Position numbers and translations under genes: made by a program
The notes under the pieces: model-generated
What the model saw: the letters and a program-made list of their open reading frames with translations, nothing else
The model's database searches: none
What the model was told of the DNA's origin: nothing
NCBI RefSeq assembly: GCF_014898055.3
Contig: NW_023605083.1
Location: 62,474,228-62,538,227 of the forward strand
Direction of reading: 5' to 3'
Source of the DNA: Talpa occidentalis
Taxonomy: Eukaryota > Chordata > Mammalia > Eulipotyphla > Talpidae
DNA: 64,000 bases
Part shown: positions 49,467 to 60,800 of the stretch, piece after piece
How positions within the stretch are numbered: the first letter of the stretch is position 1
Layout: each line of letters starts with the position of its first letter

Positions 49467-50955
49467 TTTTTTTTTATAATAAATTTTATTTTTATATTCC
49501 CCATACAATTTTAACCCCCCCATTTTGACCCCAATCCCTCCCCTCCCTCCACCCACCCCCCCAAAAGTGTCTCTGGTTCATATATTTTTGTTGATTTTGA
49601 TTTTCACTTTCTTATAGTTATTCATTTTCCTGGTCCCTTATTTAAGTTTTCTAGATTCCTGCTATGAGTGAGACCATCTGGTATTTTTCTTTTTCTTTCT
49701 GGCTTATTTCGCTGAGCATGATCCCTTCCAGCGCCATCCATGTTGCTGCAAATTGCATGTGTTTATCTTTTTTGAATGCTGAGTAATATTCCATGGTGTA
49801 TATGTACCACATCTTCTTGATCCAGTCATCTATTTTGGGGCATTTGGGCTGTTTCCAAAGCTTAGCTATTGTAAATAGTGCTGCTATAAACATAGAGGTG
49901 CAGGTGTTCTTTGGAATTGATGTTTCTGTGTCCTTTGGGTAAATACCTAGGAGTGGAATTACTGGATCATATGGAAGCTCTATGTTTAGTAGGTCCAGAA
50001 ATCTCCACACAGCTCTCCATAGTGGTTGGACCAGTTTGCACTCCCACCAACAGTGCTGGAGAGTTCCTTTTTCTCCACACCCTCGCCAACATTTGTTGTT
50101 GCTAGTTTTTTTAATATGTGCCATTCTCACTGGTGTAAGATGGTATCTCATGGTAGTTTTGATTTGCATTTCCCTGATTACAAGTGATGTTGAACATTTT
50201 TTCATATGCCTGTTGGCCATTTGCATTTCCTCTTCAGAGAAGTTTCTTTTTAGCCCTTCTGCCCATTTTTTGACGGGATTATTTTCTTTGTTGTTGAGTC
50301 TTATCAGCTCTTTGCAGATTTTTGTGATCAATCCTTTATCATTAGTGTTGTGTGCAAAAATGTTCTCCCAGTTGGTGGGGTTTCTCTTTGTTTTTGTTAT
50401 TGTCTCTTTTGCTGTGCAGAAGCTCTTTAATTTGATGTAGTCCCAGCTGTTTATCTTTGCCTTCACTATCACTGCTTTGGGTAATGTGTCTGTAAAGATG
50501 TCTTTGATGTGCAAATCACGTAGTGTTTCGCCTATATTTCCTTCTATGTATTTTATGGTTTCAGGTCTTATGTCTAGTTCTTTAATCCATTTTGAGTTGA
50601 TTTTTGTGTATGGTGTGAGGTAGTGGTCAAGCTTCATTCTTTTGCATGTAGTGGCCCAGTTTTCCCAGCACCATTTATTGAACAGACTTTCTTTGCTCCA
50701 ATGCATATTCTTTGCTCCTTTGTCAAAGATTAGTTGACCATAAATCTGTGGGTTTATTTCTGGATTTTCTATTCGATTCCATTGGTCTGTGTGTCTGTTC
50801 TTGTTCCAATACCATGCAGTTTTGATGATTATGGCTTTGTAGTATAGCCTGAAATCTGGGAGTGTGATGCCTCCATTCCCTTCTTTTTTTTTTTCAGGAG
50901 AGCTTTGGCTATTCGGGGTTTTTGGTGATTCCATATGAATTTCATCAATAATTGT
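49467..50955 (-). mobile_element. Young L1, 3' half of a 5'-inverted insertion
   Basis: T-run at 49467, then the antisense 3' UTR with a C-rich polypurine-tract complement (49515-49565) and the ORF2 C-terminal half. It abuts the inverted 5' half at about 50955. The same family as 3516-4079, to judge from near-identical ORF2 ends. Confidence 0.95.
49651..50955 (-). pseudogene. L1 ORF2 C-terminal half, 5'-truncated
   Basis: Open for more than 400 codons of the LINE-1 ORF2 protein. It runs from the post-RT segment ([20 protein letters not shown]) through the cysteine-rich zinc knuckle C-x3-C-x7-H-x4-C (50038-50091) to the end after VSLIAGI. The endonuclease and reverse-transcriptase catalytic core are absent. 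The A-run near 50883-50894 shifts the frame: the upstream text ([17 protein letters not shown]) is in another frame. The open frame extends artificially to 51000 into the inverted 5' UTR. No function is expected; the long open frame shows youth. Confidence 0.93.
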
Positions 50956-50959
50956 TCTG

Positions 50960-51278
50960 CAGACCGGGCGTGCAGGGGAGTGCGCCCCCTGCACTGGCAT
51001 TTTGCAGCAGGGACCTTTCTTGCTGGAGACTGTGTGAACCCAGCAGAAGGCTCACCGAGGAGACAGAGGTAAGCTGGGAGGCTTGCCCATGCCGGGCGCC
51101 TTCTAGCCTGCAGTTCCAGCCCAGAGGGGAGCAGCACCCACCACTGGGGCAGACCAGGTGTGCAGGGGAGCACGTTCCCGCATCGCCATTTTGCAGCAGG
51201 GACCTTTCTTTGCTGGAAACTTGTGAACCCAGCAGAAGTTCCCCAGAGGAGCCAGTGGTAAGCTGGGAAGGTCGCCCA
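50960..51278 (+). repeat. Tandem 5' UTR units of the L1
   Basis: Two units begin CAGACCGGGCGTGCAGGGGA (50960) and CAGACCAGGTGTGCAGGGGA (51150). Both contain CATTTTGCAGCAGGGACCTT, AACCCAGCAGAAG and GGTAAGCTGGGA. The period is 190 bp. The second unit is shorter and leads into ORF1. Confidence 0.88.
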
Positions 51279-51280
51279 AG

Positions 51281-51733
51281 ATGCCGGCCAGTACCAGCAA
51301 CACAGTGTCACAAGGAATACGGCAAATTAGAAAACAGGCAGTAGGGAGTAGAAAAACCACATGCAACCCAGCAACTCCTCAGCAAAAAAGCACACCGCAA
51401 AAAGAAAACCATCTACCAGATTGCAACGACAGTAACTTGGAAGAACTTCTGAGCCTTCCAGATAGAGAATTTAAAATTGCTATGATTAAAAAACTGACAG
51501 AAGTCATAAAGGAAAACAATGATAAGGGGAAAATAATTAATGACCAGAAGAATGAAATTGAGTCCCTAAAGAGGGAAGTAAAAGAAATGCAGGAGATCAA
51601 AGAATTAATGGAGACGCTAAAGAACTCTGGGAAAAGCAATGAAAGCAGAATAGATGAAATGGAAGAACGAATAAGTACTCTTGAAGACACAGAAATAAAA
51701 AGAACTAAAACAGAAAAGGAAGGAGAAGTACGA
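51281..51733 (+). pseudogene. L1 ORF1 N-terminal fragment
   Basis: About 150 codons from ATG: a basic N-terminus (RQIRKQAVGSRKTTC), then a heptad-patterned coiled coil (KLTEVIKENNDKGKIINDQK onward, with MEERISTLEDTE near the end). This matches the trimerising region of the LINE-1 RNA-binding ORF1 protein. It is cut by the insertion breakpoint, so the RRM and C-terminal domains are missing. Frame intact. Confidence 0.93.
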
Positions 51734-51747
51734 AGCTAAGTATTCTT

Positions 51748-51804
51748 AAAGGTCCCACCTCCTAATACTGTCACCTTAGAAGTTAGGTTTCAACATAGGA
51801 ATCT
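51748..51804 (-). mobile_element. MLT1-type LTR, segment 2
   Basis: AAAGGTCCCACCTCCTAATA, CTGTCACCTTAGAAGTTAGG and TTTCAACATAGG: LTR text continuing from 49186. Confidence 0.85.
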
Positions 51805-52039
51805 TTTTTTTTTTCTTTTTTCTTTTTAAACAATATTTGCTTCCCCCCATCCCCTCAGATTGAGTCCCCATAGAATTTCCTTCCCCAAGACACCCATGCA
51901 CCATCACCTTAGTCCCCTGTGCTCCTCCCTCCCTTCCTCTCCCTCCTCCTCCCCTGCAGGATGTCTCTGGTTTATAATTGCCTGTTTTTGCTTTGTTGTG
52001 TTTTGTACTGTTATTATTTTTTTTACACCGAAGTCTTAT
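51805..52039 (-). mobile_element. Short L1 3' UTR insertion
   Basis: T-rich left end, C/T-rich polypurine complement (51845-51960) and GGTTTATAATTGCC, matching the L1 3' UTR layout but more divergent than the young family. Target duplication ATAGGAATCT at 51795-51804 and 52040-52049. Confidence 0.8.
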
Positions 52040-52075
52040 ATAGGAATCTGTGATGAATACAACCAGATATAGTAG
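52040..52075 (-). mobile_element. MLT1-type LTR, segment 3 (end)
   Basis: ATAGGAATCTGTGATGAATA, then CAACCAGATATAG, in the place of the LTR terminus. Confidence 0.6.
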
Positions 52076-53260
52076 TCATGCTTAATGTGTCTTTAAAATG
52101 CCTTTAAATGTTTTATTTCCTTTAAAAATGAAAGAAGTATCTGGTATCTGAATCCTCACCCAAAACCTTTATCAGTAACATCTATCTCTTGAGATTTCTG
52201 CTCATATGTGCCACGAGCTGGGGCATTGTCAGCTTCAGAACAATTAATAACACAGTCAATTAAATCTGATTATAGTTTGAAAAGTGTTAAATCCTTTCTC
52301 CAAGCTGTCCTTATAAACTTCTCTTTAGAGCAAAAGTCTGCATCTGCTCAACTGTCTTTGAAAGACACAGGTGATGATGAGTAAATATAAAGCCAGCACT
52401 TACACTTATACTTACAGTTTCTTTCACTTTTTTACTTTGTGTAAGATTTGACTAATTGTCTTTAAAAGGCTATTTTCCCAGTCTTGGGAAGTTAGGTTTA
52501 GTGAGACTCACAAGTGGTGATTAGGAGGAAGGTAGAGGGAGAAGGAATGGCCGAAGGATAGTGTATTTGCTAACGCATGTTCCCACCAAAAAGAATGGCA
52601 AGCTCCAGCTAAGGCTTTAACTTAACACTTCCTCTGCACTATCAAAGTATCAAGGACTTCCATCTGCAGAAGTCTATCGTGGCAGCATGATTACAAAGGG
52701 TGAGGAAGGAGAAGGAAGAGAAAGGCAGGGTAGATTGCATTCTGGCTTTACTTACAGGGGATTATAACAGGTAGAAAGGTACAGGAATAGCAGACTTCCT
52801 GCTGAGATGAAGCCACTGACCAAACTCATTTTGTCTGTGACAGATAGTTTTAAGGAATTTTCCCTCCTTTCTTTAAAAAGCCCCTGAATAAGACTTCTGA
52901 TCTGGACAAGACATGTAGACTTTCTTCTACTCTTTCCAGTTAAGTAAAATACAAATCCAGGGGGCTAGGGAATAGAAGAGGCAGCCAAATAGAACTCTGA
53001 CACGCAGAAAGAGTGTACTGGTTAGAGAACCTAGGACTGACTGGTCTTGCAATCGCCAAGGTAACAGAAGAAGGCCAGTCAAGCCCAGATTTTTCCAGAC
53101 CCCTAATCTAGCAAAATGCAGCAGCTCATTCCTCCCTCAGACGACTTGGGAGTCCCAACAACACTATCAGACTAGCTAGCTGCTCCAGCAAGGGTAGGGC
53201 CTCCATCCTGCTCATCTATTGTGTTACTCCTTATGATTCATGTCTCTAGTGCTCAGAACA
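52076..53260. other. LPAR1 intron, nothing recognised
   Basis: No exon, RNA-gene or repeat signature seen. Confidence 0.5.
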
Positions 53261-53531
53261 GGCCTTCCTGGTGGCTCAAGGGGTTAAGTCTCAGCACTGT
53301 GAAGCTATCCTCAGCCACTGTAGCACAAGTTCGATCACCGGGCAGGGAGCTACCCACATGGCACAGCAGACCTCTCCTGTCTCCCTGGCTGCTCCCCTCA
53401 GCAGTGTATTTCAGTGGATCTGCCTGTTCTGTTCCCTACTCAGTCTCTTGTGAATCCTCTCACCCCCCACACCTCTGGCCTACCCTCCAGCTCTTGTATG
53501 CATAAATAAATCTTTAAAAATAAAATAAAAA
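53261..53531 (+). mobile_element. tRNA-derived SINE, older type
   Basis: GGCCTTCCTGGTGGCTCAAG head, GTTCGATCACC B box, intact hairpin, and a CTCTTGTATGCATAAATAAA tail. Weak target duplication TGCTCAGAACA and TGCTCTGAAAA. Confidence 0.94.
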
Positions 53532-54009
53532 TGCTCTGAAAACTGTGAGAATGTCTCAAATCAAAGTATCATTTCATTGCACACACAGATTTCAAAGTAG
53601 AGATTCCAAAGTGAGGGGAGGAACAGACCTCAAATGCAACATATACCCATTGGAGCATGGGCCACTCTAAGAGGAATTATTAATTTCCTTCCCATCACTG
53701 TTATGTAATACATGTAAGCTGGAAGCGTGGTCATTGACTAATGAAGATTCCTTAGGTTGATTTACATCAAATCACTGAAACTAAAAAAAAGTTACATGAA
53801 ACTTGACTGATACCAATCATAGTACAGCAATTCAACATGTTTTCACTTCTTTCTCAATTCATTATAGTAGCATATTCCAAGTTTGTGTAAGTGGTATGAA
53901 GATACATGTTACCTTTGGGAAGTGCTAGGTTATGTATATGACAAACAAATGCATTTAAAATAAAAATATGCCTTCACTGTGTTTTATAAGTACGTATAAA
54001 CACTATCAT

Positions 54010-54480
54010 TTTATCTTGAGTTTAAAAAGTTCTCCATCTGACCCTTTTGTTTTGTTTTTCTATATCCCACATGTAAGTGACAACATCTGGTATTTGTCTT
54101 TCTCTTTCTGGCTCATTCCACTTAGTATGATCCTTCCAGCTCGATCCATATAGCCTTGCCAATGGCAAGGGTTTATCTTTTTTGATAGCTGAGTAGTATT
54201 CCTCTGTGTGGGGGGTATGGATGTGTGGGTGGTGTGTTCTCACATCTTAATGTATTCATCAGTGTTTGGGAATTTTGACTATTTCCATATCCTGGTTATT
54301 ATAAACAATGCTGCAATGAACATGGGAGTGCTCATTTCCTTTCAAATTAGTGTTTTTGTGTTCTTCGGGTAGAAACCTAAGCGTGGAATTGCTGGGTCAT
54401 ATGACAGATCCATTTGTGGTCTTTTGAGAAACTTCTATACTGTTTTTCACAGGGTTTGGATGAGTTACATTACCACCAAA
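54010..54480 (-). mobile_element. L1 3' ORF2 region, antisense, intermediate age
   Basis: ATCTGGTATTTGTCTTTCTC, AGCTGAGTAGTATTCCTCTG, CAATGCTGCAATGAACATGG and GGAATTGCTGGGTCATATGA. Contains a G6 expansion at 54209-54214. Confidence 0.9.
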
Positions 54481-54607
54481 TTTCTACTATGAAGACAACA
54501 ATGTAAACTTCTATGATAAATCTCCTCCAGGGTCCTTTATGCTATGGTCAGAATGTGTTGTTTTTCCTAAAACAACCACGAGGAATCACTCAAGATGACA
54601 GTGCAAA

Positions 54608-54842
54608 ACATACTGGCTTAGAGCCTGGACTTTGATGTCAGTTATATCTGGGCTAGACCAACCTGGATCGTATATTTTGCTAGTTGAGGGTCCCCCTGAA
54701 TGCCCTGGTCCTCAGCTTCTTCATTTGTATCAAGGATATGGTAATACCTTCTATAGAATTGCCATGAGAACCAAATGAAGTTACATAATATCAATATCCT
54801 TGCCACACAATGAGCCTTTTTAGAGTAGCTGCTATTATCTAG
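54608..54842 (+). repeat. MIR SINE, near full length
   Basis: GAGCCTGGACTTTGATGTCA, TCAGCTTCTTCATTTGTATC, ATTGCCATGAGAACCAAATG and AGAGTAGCTGCTATTATC. Confidence 0.88.
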
Positions 54843-57800
54843 GGACATGTTTATGGTTAGGAACTTTGTTGTCAGAAGTAGAATTTTGGAAACAAAGTGA
54901 AGCATTTCAAGAGGTCAGATTAGTGAGGGTTATGGCACAGATATACATCAAGTTCTATGAAAAATAGCCACTTTCTCTGAAGCCAAAAGTCTTCATGTTT
55001 GGGGCTCTAAGATCATGTACCACATGACTACAATGTGGAGCCATCCTTCTCCTGTTAAAATAGTGTTAATCTCTCCCACCCTGTTTTTCTATAAAACATG
55101 ATAAAAAAACTGCTTAATTTGTATGATGTAACTCTGACACTGGTGATTTTTTTTAAAGCTTATTTCAAGTCATGTGTTCTTTTCTTTGAACGGAAAGCTC
55201 CAAGCAGAGACAAGTAATCATGAAGAATAGCATCTGTAATTTTAGCCTGCACTGGACAGGCAAGCTTATCTTCCCTTTTTTTAATACCAAGCCAATGTGC
55301 CAAAATGGTCACCTCAAAAACTTTTCTAATACAAGCATGCATTCCAGTCATTCTGTGGTAGAATTTTTTTTCATACTTAAATATTTTTCTTGGGTTTGAC
55401 TCTCACAATCAGGAAAATAAAATGCCTTACAGCAACAAAACTATTAGAGTTGATAACCAGTTATCAAAATGCTTTCAAAATAGTTTTCTTTTAGGCTTCT
55501 TTCATTCTAGGGCGACAATTTTTAATTGAAGTAATTTTCTATATAAAATATAGAAATACACTCTGAAAATATAAGCCATATGTGAATAAGCCATATGAGT
55601 TTGTATGTGTATATGAGTTATTTATGTAAAATCAAAGCTTCTCTAGTGATATTGAATACATTTTAATGGAAAATAAAAAGAGAGAGGTTCTCAAAATGAA
55701 GATATAAGGAAATTTTTCATTGATAAGACATGGATTTAGATTAACATTTTAATTTTATAATTTAAAATACTGAAATTCAGAATAAAACATCTAGAAATAT
55801 CTACATGGTTTCTGTTGTTACAATATGGCTATGGAAGATCTAAGAAGATAATTACAATAATAATGACAGCATTGAATAGAACATTCTAGTCTCTCCCAGA
55901 GAAGCTCCTTAAGGTAGTAGGGTAAACTAGATACTGAAAAAATACCTCTTCCAGAAACTCTATGACATGGGCACAACTTCCCCGAAGGCCTTGCAAGGTC
56001 AAAGAAAACTCCCAAGGATGCTGGAAAGCCCCAGTGCAGGGAAGAACCAGGCTGAAGGGTAAGGCAGGCATGCCCAGTGTCCTTGCAGAAGAGTCGGTGT
56101 GCGCCACACAAGGGAAAAAAATCACTAGGACCTTGAGATTCCATTTCAGAAGGGACAAGAAAACTACAGACCAGACACTAAAGGGGAAACAATTTGTATG
56201 TGCCTGACCCTTTCTGTGCCTTTCTCATATCCCTGTGTCCTTCTGTTTCTCAGTTAAGGTCAGAATGAAGTACTTAATACACAAAAGTCTGGATGCTATT
56301 TTCTTTTGTTTGTTTTTTTAGGAAAGGGCACAAAATAATAAATTTCAATTTTTATATGCAGGGGGGTTAAAAAGAAAGTAGCCCCTATTGTGAGCCCTAA
56401 ATAGTGGCAATCTCTTATTCTAGAGGGTTAAGGAATATTTTGCAGATGTAAAGTTGTTTGGAAAAATCCAGGTGTATTTCTTTGTATGTGTAGTGCTAGA
56501 AGGGAAAACATGAAGTGTGAAGGTCCCTCACCCCAGCCATCTTGCCTCAGACTCTGTCTTGGAATCCTAGGGGGAGAAAGCTCCTTTTCATTCCTGCTTC
56601 TTGAGATTACTGATGGCCACTGAGTGACAGAAAACAACTAGTAGGAGGAGGACATTCCCAGTACACTGCTGAAGACAGCCAGCTGCGTGCACATCCGTGA
56701 CCATCCGGATCAGCTGGGCTCTGCTCTGACAAGGTCTGAATACTGATTCAAGGTAGTAGACCTGGACTGGATGCTTGTAATGCCCTGAGTGTCTGCTTTA
56801 AGAAAGTAGAAAGGCTAGGGAGACCATATCTCAGTCTAAGGAAAACCTCAGAGGCAGAAAACCCCAAGGGAGAGGAAGTGGACAGACAAATGAAAAGCAA
56901 TCTGGGTAACTGAGGACTGCGGAAGGCAGAGAAGAAAACACATGAGCAATTTAGAAATAAAGTAGTTAAATACCAGATTTTTAAAACATCATAGAAAATG
57001 GAAAGGAAAACATGATTTCCTACCAAACACACCCTACTTTTGACCACCCATAAGGCTCAGCCTCTTCCCTGTGACCTCCATCATGAAAGTGACTAGAAGA
57101 ACTTCACAGCATAGAAACTTGAATGGTGCCAGGAATCTCCCTCCCTCAAAGGCAATTCTGATGTCTTTACAGATGCAAAAGTCTGATCCTGAACCCAGAG
57201 GGAGATATAAAACTTTAAAAAAGGAAAATGCTTGTCTTTTAAAGACAGTTTATTAAAAACAGAATTAATAGAGGTCAAAGAACTTTTTGCTGACTGCAAA
57301 GTTCTCATTTAATTGTCCGTACTTCCAAAAGCAAAAAGAGGAAAAATTAAATGAACTTCTCCTTTCACAATAAAACCCATTTTCAAGTATTTGTCATTCA
57401 GACAGCATTGAAATTTTATTAATGGAGCTAGTGTTTGGATATGCAGGGTTTCATCAAGTATAGAAACTGGCAGAGTCTAAATCTGAATCAACTGTTAAAA
57501 TATAGCCATATGTCTCTTACAGTAGACAAAGTCTCAACATCACAGTTTTTTCACTATTCAGAAACTGTCCAGACACAAGGCTAGAGGGTCTGTTCTAAAG
57601 ATTACCAGGACACTCTGCCCTTCCTTCTTTACCCTCCAGATGTGAAAGGTCCCTTTCAGTTCACAGGGTGCTAATGTTGCCTCTCTTGGGATTGTTCCCA
57701 ATGAGTAAAATGGCTCTGACCTCCACTGGACTAAGCAACTGGTTAAACTTGGGGAGGCCAAATTTTCAATCTCAAAAAGGCCTGGCACAGGAACAAGGGA

Positions 57801-58014
57801 AGGAGTTAACAGGCATTGAACAAGGACATTATTGAACAGACATTTTGCATTTGCTCTTCAACATAGTGTATGAAGTAAAGTCCATTGTGCTGTTTCCCAG
57901 ATGAGAAATGGAAAGTTAAAACCAACTGACTTGTCAAGCTACCATTCAAAATGAAGTCTGCGTTCAAATCCAGATATTCCATTGTATACCCAGACCCAGA
58001 AGTTTGTCTAGCAT
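54843..58014. other. LPAR1 intron, nothing recognised
   Basis: Short open frames on both strands (for example 55818-56144, 56748-57047) have no recognisable domain or splice context. Confidence 0.5.
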
Positions 58015-58017
58015 ATA

Positions 58018-58073
58018 TTGGGTTGTCTGAAAAGTCATGATACATTTTTGTCATGACTTTTCGGACAACACAA
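58018..58073. mobile_element. 56-bp mariner-type MITE (hairpin)
   Basis: Left arm TTGGGTTGTCTGAAAAGTCA plus TGA (58018-58040) and right arm (58051-58073) are inverted repeats of 23 bp with two mismatches, around a 10-nt loop. Bounded by TA on both sides (58016-58017, 58074-58075), the Tc1/mariner target duplication. No coding capacity. Confidence 0.88.
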
Positions 58074-58091
58074 TAACAGATGCCGTTCATC

Positions 58092-58128
58092 TACCATTGA
58101 TTGATCGATCGATTGATTGATCGATTGG
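58092..58128. repeat. GATT/GATC tetranucleotide tract
   Basis: Alternating GATT and GATC units directly after the MITE. Confidence 0.9.
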
Positions 58129-58129
58129 A

Positions 58130-59540
58130 AAGACAGCTGTATAGCTATCTGACTCTAAGGTATTTTTCCCACCAGACCAGAAAATACAGACTTCTAGAGC
58201 AGCTGTTACATCAAACATTATAGGTTTGCAAAGGTAGAATTTACCCCAATTATAGGTCAGTCCTAGGGCCAAATCAGAAGGGTTCATCATCCTAAGAAAA
58301 AGAAAATCAGCACCAAATTGTCATTACCCAGCAACATATTTGCTGCTAACAGTCTCTAAGTTTAAAGTTTTACAAAAGTGTTGATGAATGTATATATTTT
58401 AAATAAGTATATTCATTTTTGGTTTTACAGATGACAAACCTATGCAATAACGAGACTAAACCAGCAGATAAGCACATAATATGCCCAAGGAACAGGTGCC
58501 CATTTTGGATAGTACAAAGTTAATGGAGAATTACGGGAAATAAGTCTGAATAACAGGCTATGATGTGATTCAGGAAGGATGGGAACATTAGAGTATGAGA
58601 TTTCAGCTTTCCTTCTTCAGCAGTGGGGAGCAATTAAATTATTGATTAGGAAGACCAAAGTGACCGTTCTGCAGTATGTAAAGGAAAGGGGAGATGCTGA
58701 AAGTAAAGAGGAAAGTCTAAAAAGTTCAACTGAATATCTGCTCTACCCCTCCACAGGGAGGCTTCTTGTTATTACATTTATGAATGAGACAAATCTAACT
58801 TGACAAGAAACATTGTCCTTTATCTTTGGCAGGAGATGAACAAAAAAGAGAAGTCTCCATTGTATTTTACTCTTGGTGCCTCCCATGAGGGATGCCATTT
58901 CCCAGAAGCCTCCTCTTCCCAGGGGAATAACAAGTTCCATGACCAAGAATGTACAAATTCCAGCTCTTTCTTGACTGTGTTCACGTCACCCCTTGTCTTC
59001 TTACATAGTTGTCTCACTAACCTTTAAACTGTTTTATCACTGTGTACACAGATGTCTTTAGTGTATGTGTTTTTAAGAAACATCTAGACAACCCTGGTTG
59101 GGAAAGTAACTTATGGTTTCCTTCCTTCCCAGGTGGACAGTCTTCTTATCAAAGGAGGCAGAATGCTGATACTTACACGGAAAGTGCTTAGACAACATGG
59201 ATACAGAATACTTATCTCTAGCTCTTTCTGCTTCTTTTCCTCACTAAAGACTCAAAGAAGTTTGCTTTCCTTTGTTTGCTGAGATGCTTCTTTTTTGTCT
59301 AACTTCTCTTTTACCTGAAAAGTGAATGTTTTAGCCTTCAGACTAAGCAAAGTGCTAATCCTATCCTAAAAAATGGAATTCAGCCTTAATTCCAAGCAGG
59401 AAGCTTGCCTAGGAAGTTTAGTGAAACATCTCAAAAGTTAGAAATAAAAGTCTGCATTCAGTGATTAGAATGAGGGCATCTCTGAGTAACCACCTGGATA
59501 TGCAGGATGTGGGTCATAATTTTAAGACAGCTGCCATTTC
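58130..59540. other. LPAR1 intron, nothing recognised
   Basis: No signature seen. Open frames at 58579-58803 and 58800-59027 are unsupported. Confidence 0.5.
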
Positions 59541-59554
59541 TCAAATGTACTTTA

Positions 59555-59834
59555 TTTATTTTTTTAGGATTTATTTATTTATTTATTTATACATACATAC
59601 ATACAAGCACTGGGTACAGTCAGAAGCGTGGGAGGGTGAGAGAATTCACCAGAGCTAGAGCAGGGAACAAGACAGACTGATGAAATACACTGCTAAGGGG
59701 AGCAGCGGGTGGCAGGAGAGGTCTGTCGCACCATGTGGGACCCTCACCCGGTGGCGGGGGATCGAACTGGCACTGCAGAGGCTGCAGGCAGCTTCGCAAT
59801 CCAGCACTCAACCACTGCGCCACCGGGGAGGCCT
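59555..59834 (-). mobile_element. Youngest-type SINE with (CATA)n tail expansion
   Basis: Antisense copy (CAAGCACTGGGTACAGTCAG), with ATTT units followed by (ACAT)n in the tail at 59590-59604. Imperfect target duplication TCAAATGTACTTTA (59541-59554) and TCAAGTGAACTTTA (59835-59848). Confidence 0.95.
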
Positions 59835-59848
59835 TCAAGTGAACTTTA

Positions 59849-60544
59849 AATTGGTACTTAACTGGTACTTAAATGTGTACTTTTAAACTTCCTGTATAAT
59901 GGTACTCTTAAACTATTATGTTTAGGGGTTTATAGTTCTTCTATCTGTTTTCATAAAAATTATTTATTGCTATTTTCTGATTGTGAGAATAGTAAGAATG
60001 CAGAATATTGAAAAAATGAAATATAAAACAAAAACTATCTCTAACTCCATCTTTGGAATTAAACCCATCAACAACTTATCCATAGATGTACATGTACACA
60101 ACATACAATTACATGCATGTATATCTTTGTATACTTTTTTCCTCAGAATTCCTAGAGCACAAAGGTAACAAAGGATATGAACAGCTTAAAATGTTCAGAT
60201 GTATATTTTAATTTTCCACACTTATTATCACCAATAATAAAATGTAACTGACTTCCCTGAAAAAAGAGAAATTGGGCAAACCTGCCTTCTTTTCCTTTCT
60301 CTTACTTCTGAGTATCAAGGTAATAATTTAATAAGGTATCAAATTATGAATTTTTAAATTATGGTAACAAAATGAATGACCATAATAAAGCAAACAGGTA
60401 AGTACAGAATGATATAAAACATTGCAGGCAGTTTTTAAGTATTAAGTATAAAGGAAAGAGTATCAAGTATGATTTCGATTTTATAACATAATTATACATA
60501 TTTACATGCTTGCGTATGTATACATACATGTAAATGCACACCCA
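59849..60544. other. LPAR1 intron, AT-rich, nothing recognised
   Basis: Short ACAT/TGCATG tracts at 60085-60120 and 60500-60540 only. Confidence 0.5.
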
Positions 60545-60800
60545 CAGTAGTGAGCTTCTAACCAGGCTCTGCAGCTGTGCCTTGTACTGTACTAAGCTCA
60601 CCGGATACACTTCTTCCTGCAGTCTTTACAACAAGCTTCATGAAATAGGCATCCCCACTGCCACTACTTTAGAAATGAGAAAGTTGCGGTTCACAGAGCC
60701 CAAGAAACCTCTCTGGGAAAAGCAGCTAATTAATGGTGGAGTTGGGATCTGAAACTAAATCTGAATGCTTCCAGAAGCCTTCACTTCCAGCCACAAGGTT
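60545..60800 (-). repeat. MIR SINE
   Basis: CTTTACAACAAGCTTCATGA, AAATGAGAAAGTTGCGGTTC, AATTAATGGTGGAGTTGGGA and TCTGAAACTAAATCTG: antisense MIR core. Confidence 0.7.

Larger units (their letters stand above)
50956..51733 (+). mobile_element. Young L1, inverted 5' half (5' UTR and ORF1 start)
   Basis: The plus-strand L1 leader starts at about 50956-50960, carries two related promoter-like units (from 50960 and 51150), then the ORF1 start at 51281. It ends at the target-site copy AGCTAAGTATTCTT (51734-51747). Confidence 0.95.

Noticed and set aside
49982..50440. 152-codon plus-strand open frame rich in Leu/Ile/Phe, membrane-protein-like
   Set aside because: It is the antisense of L1 ORF2; hydrophobic antisense frames are an artefact of the A-rich L1 sense strand.
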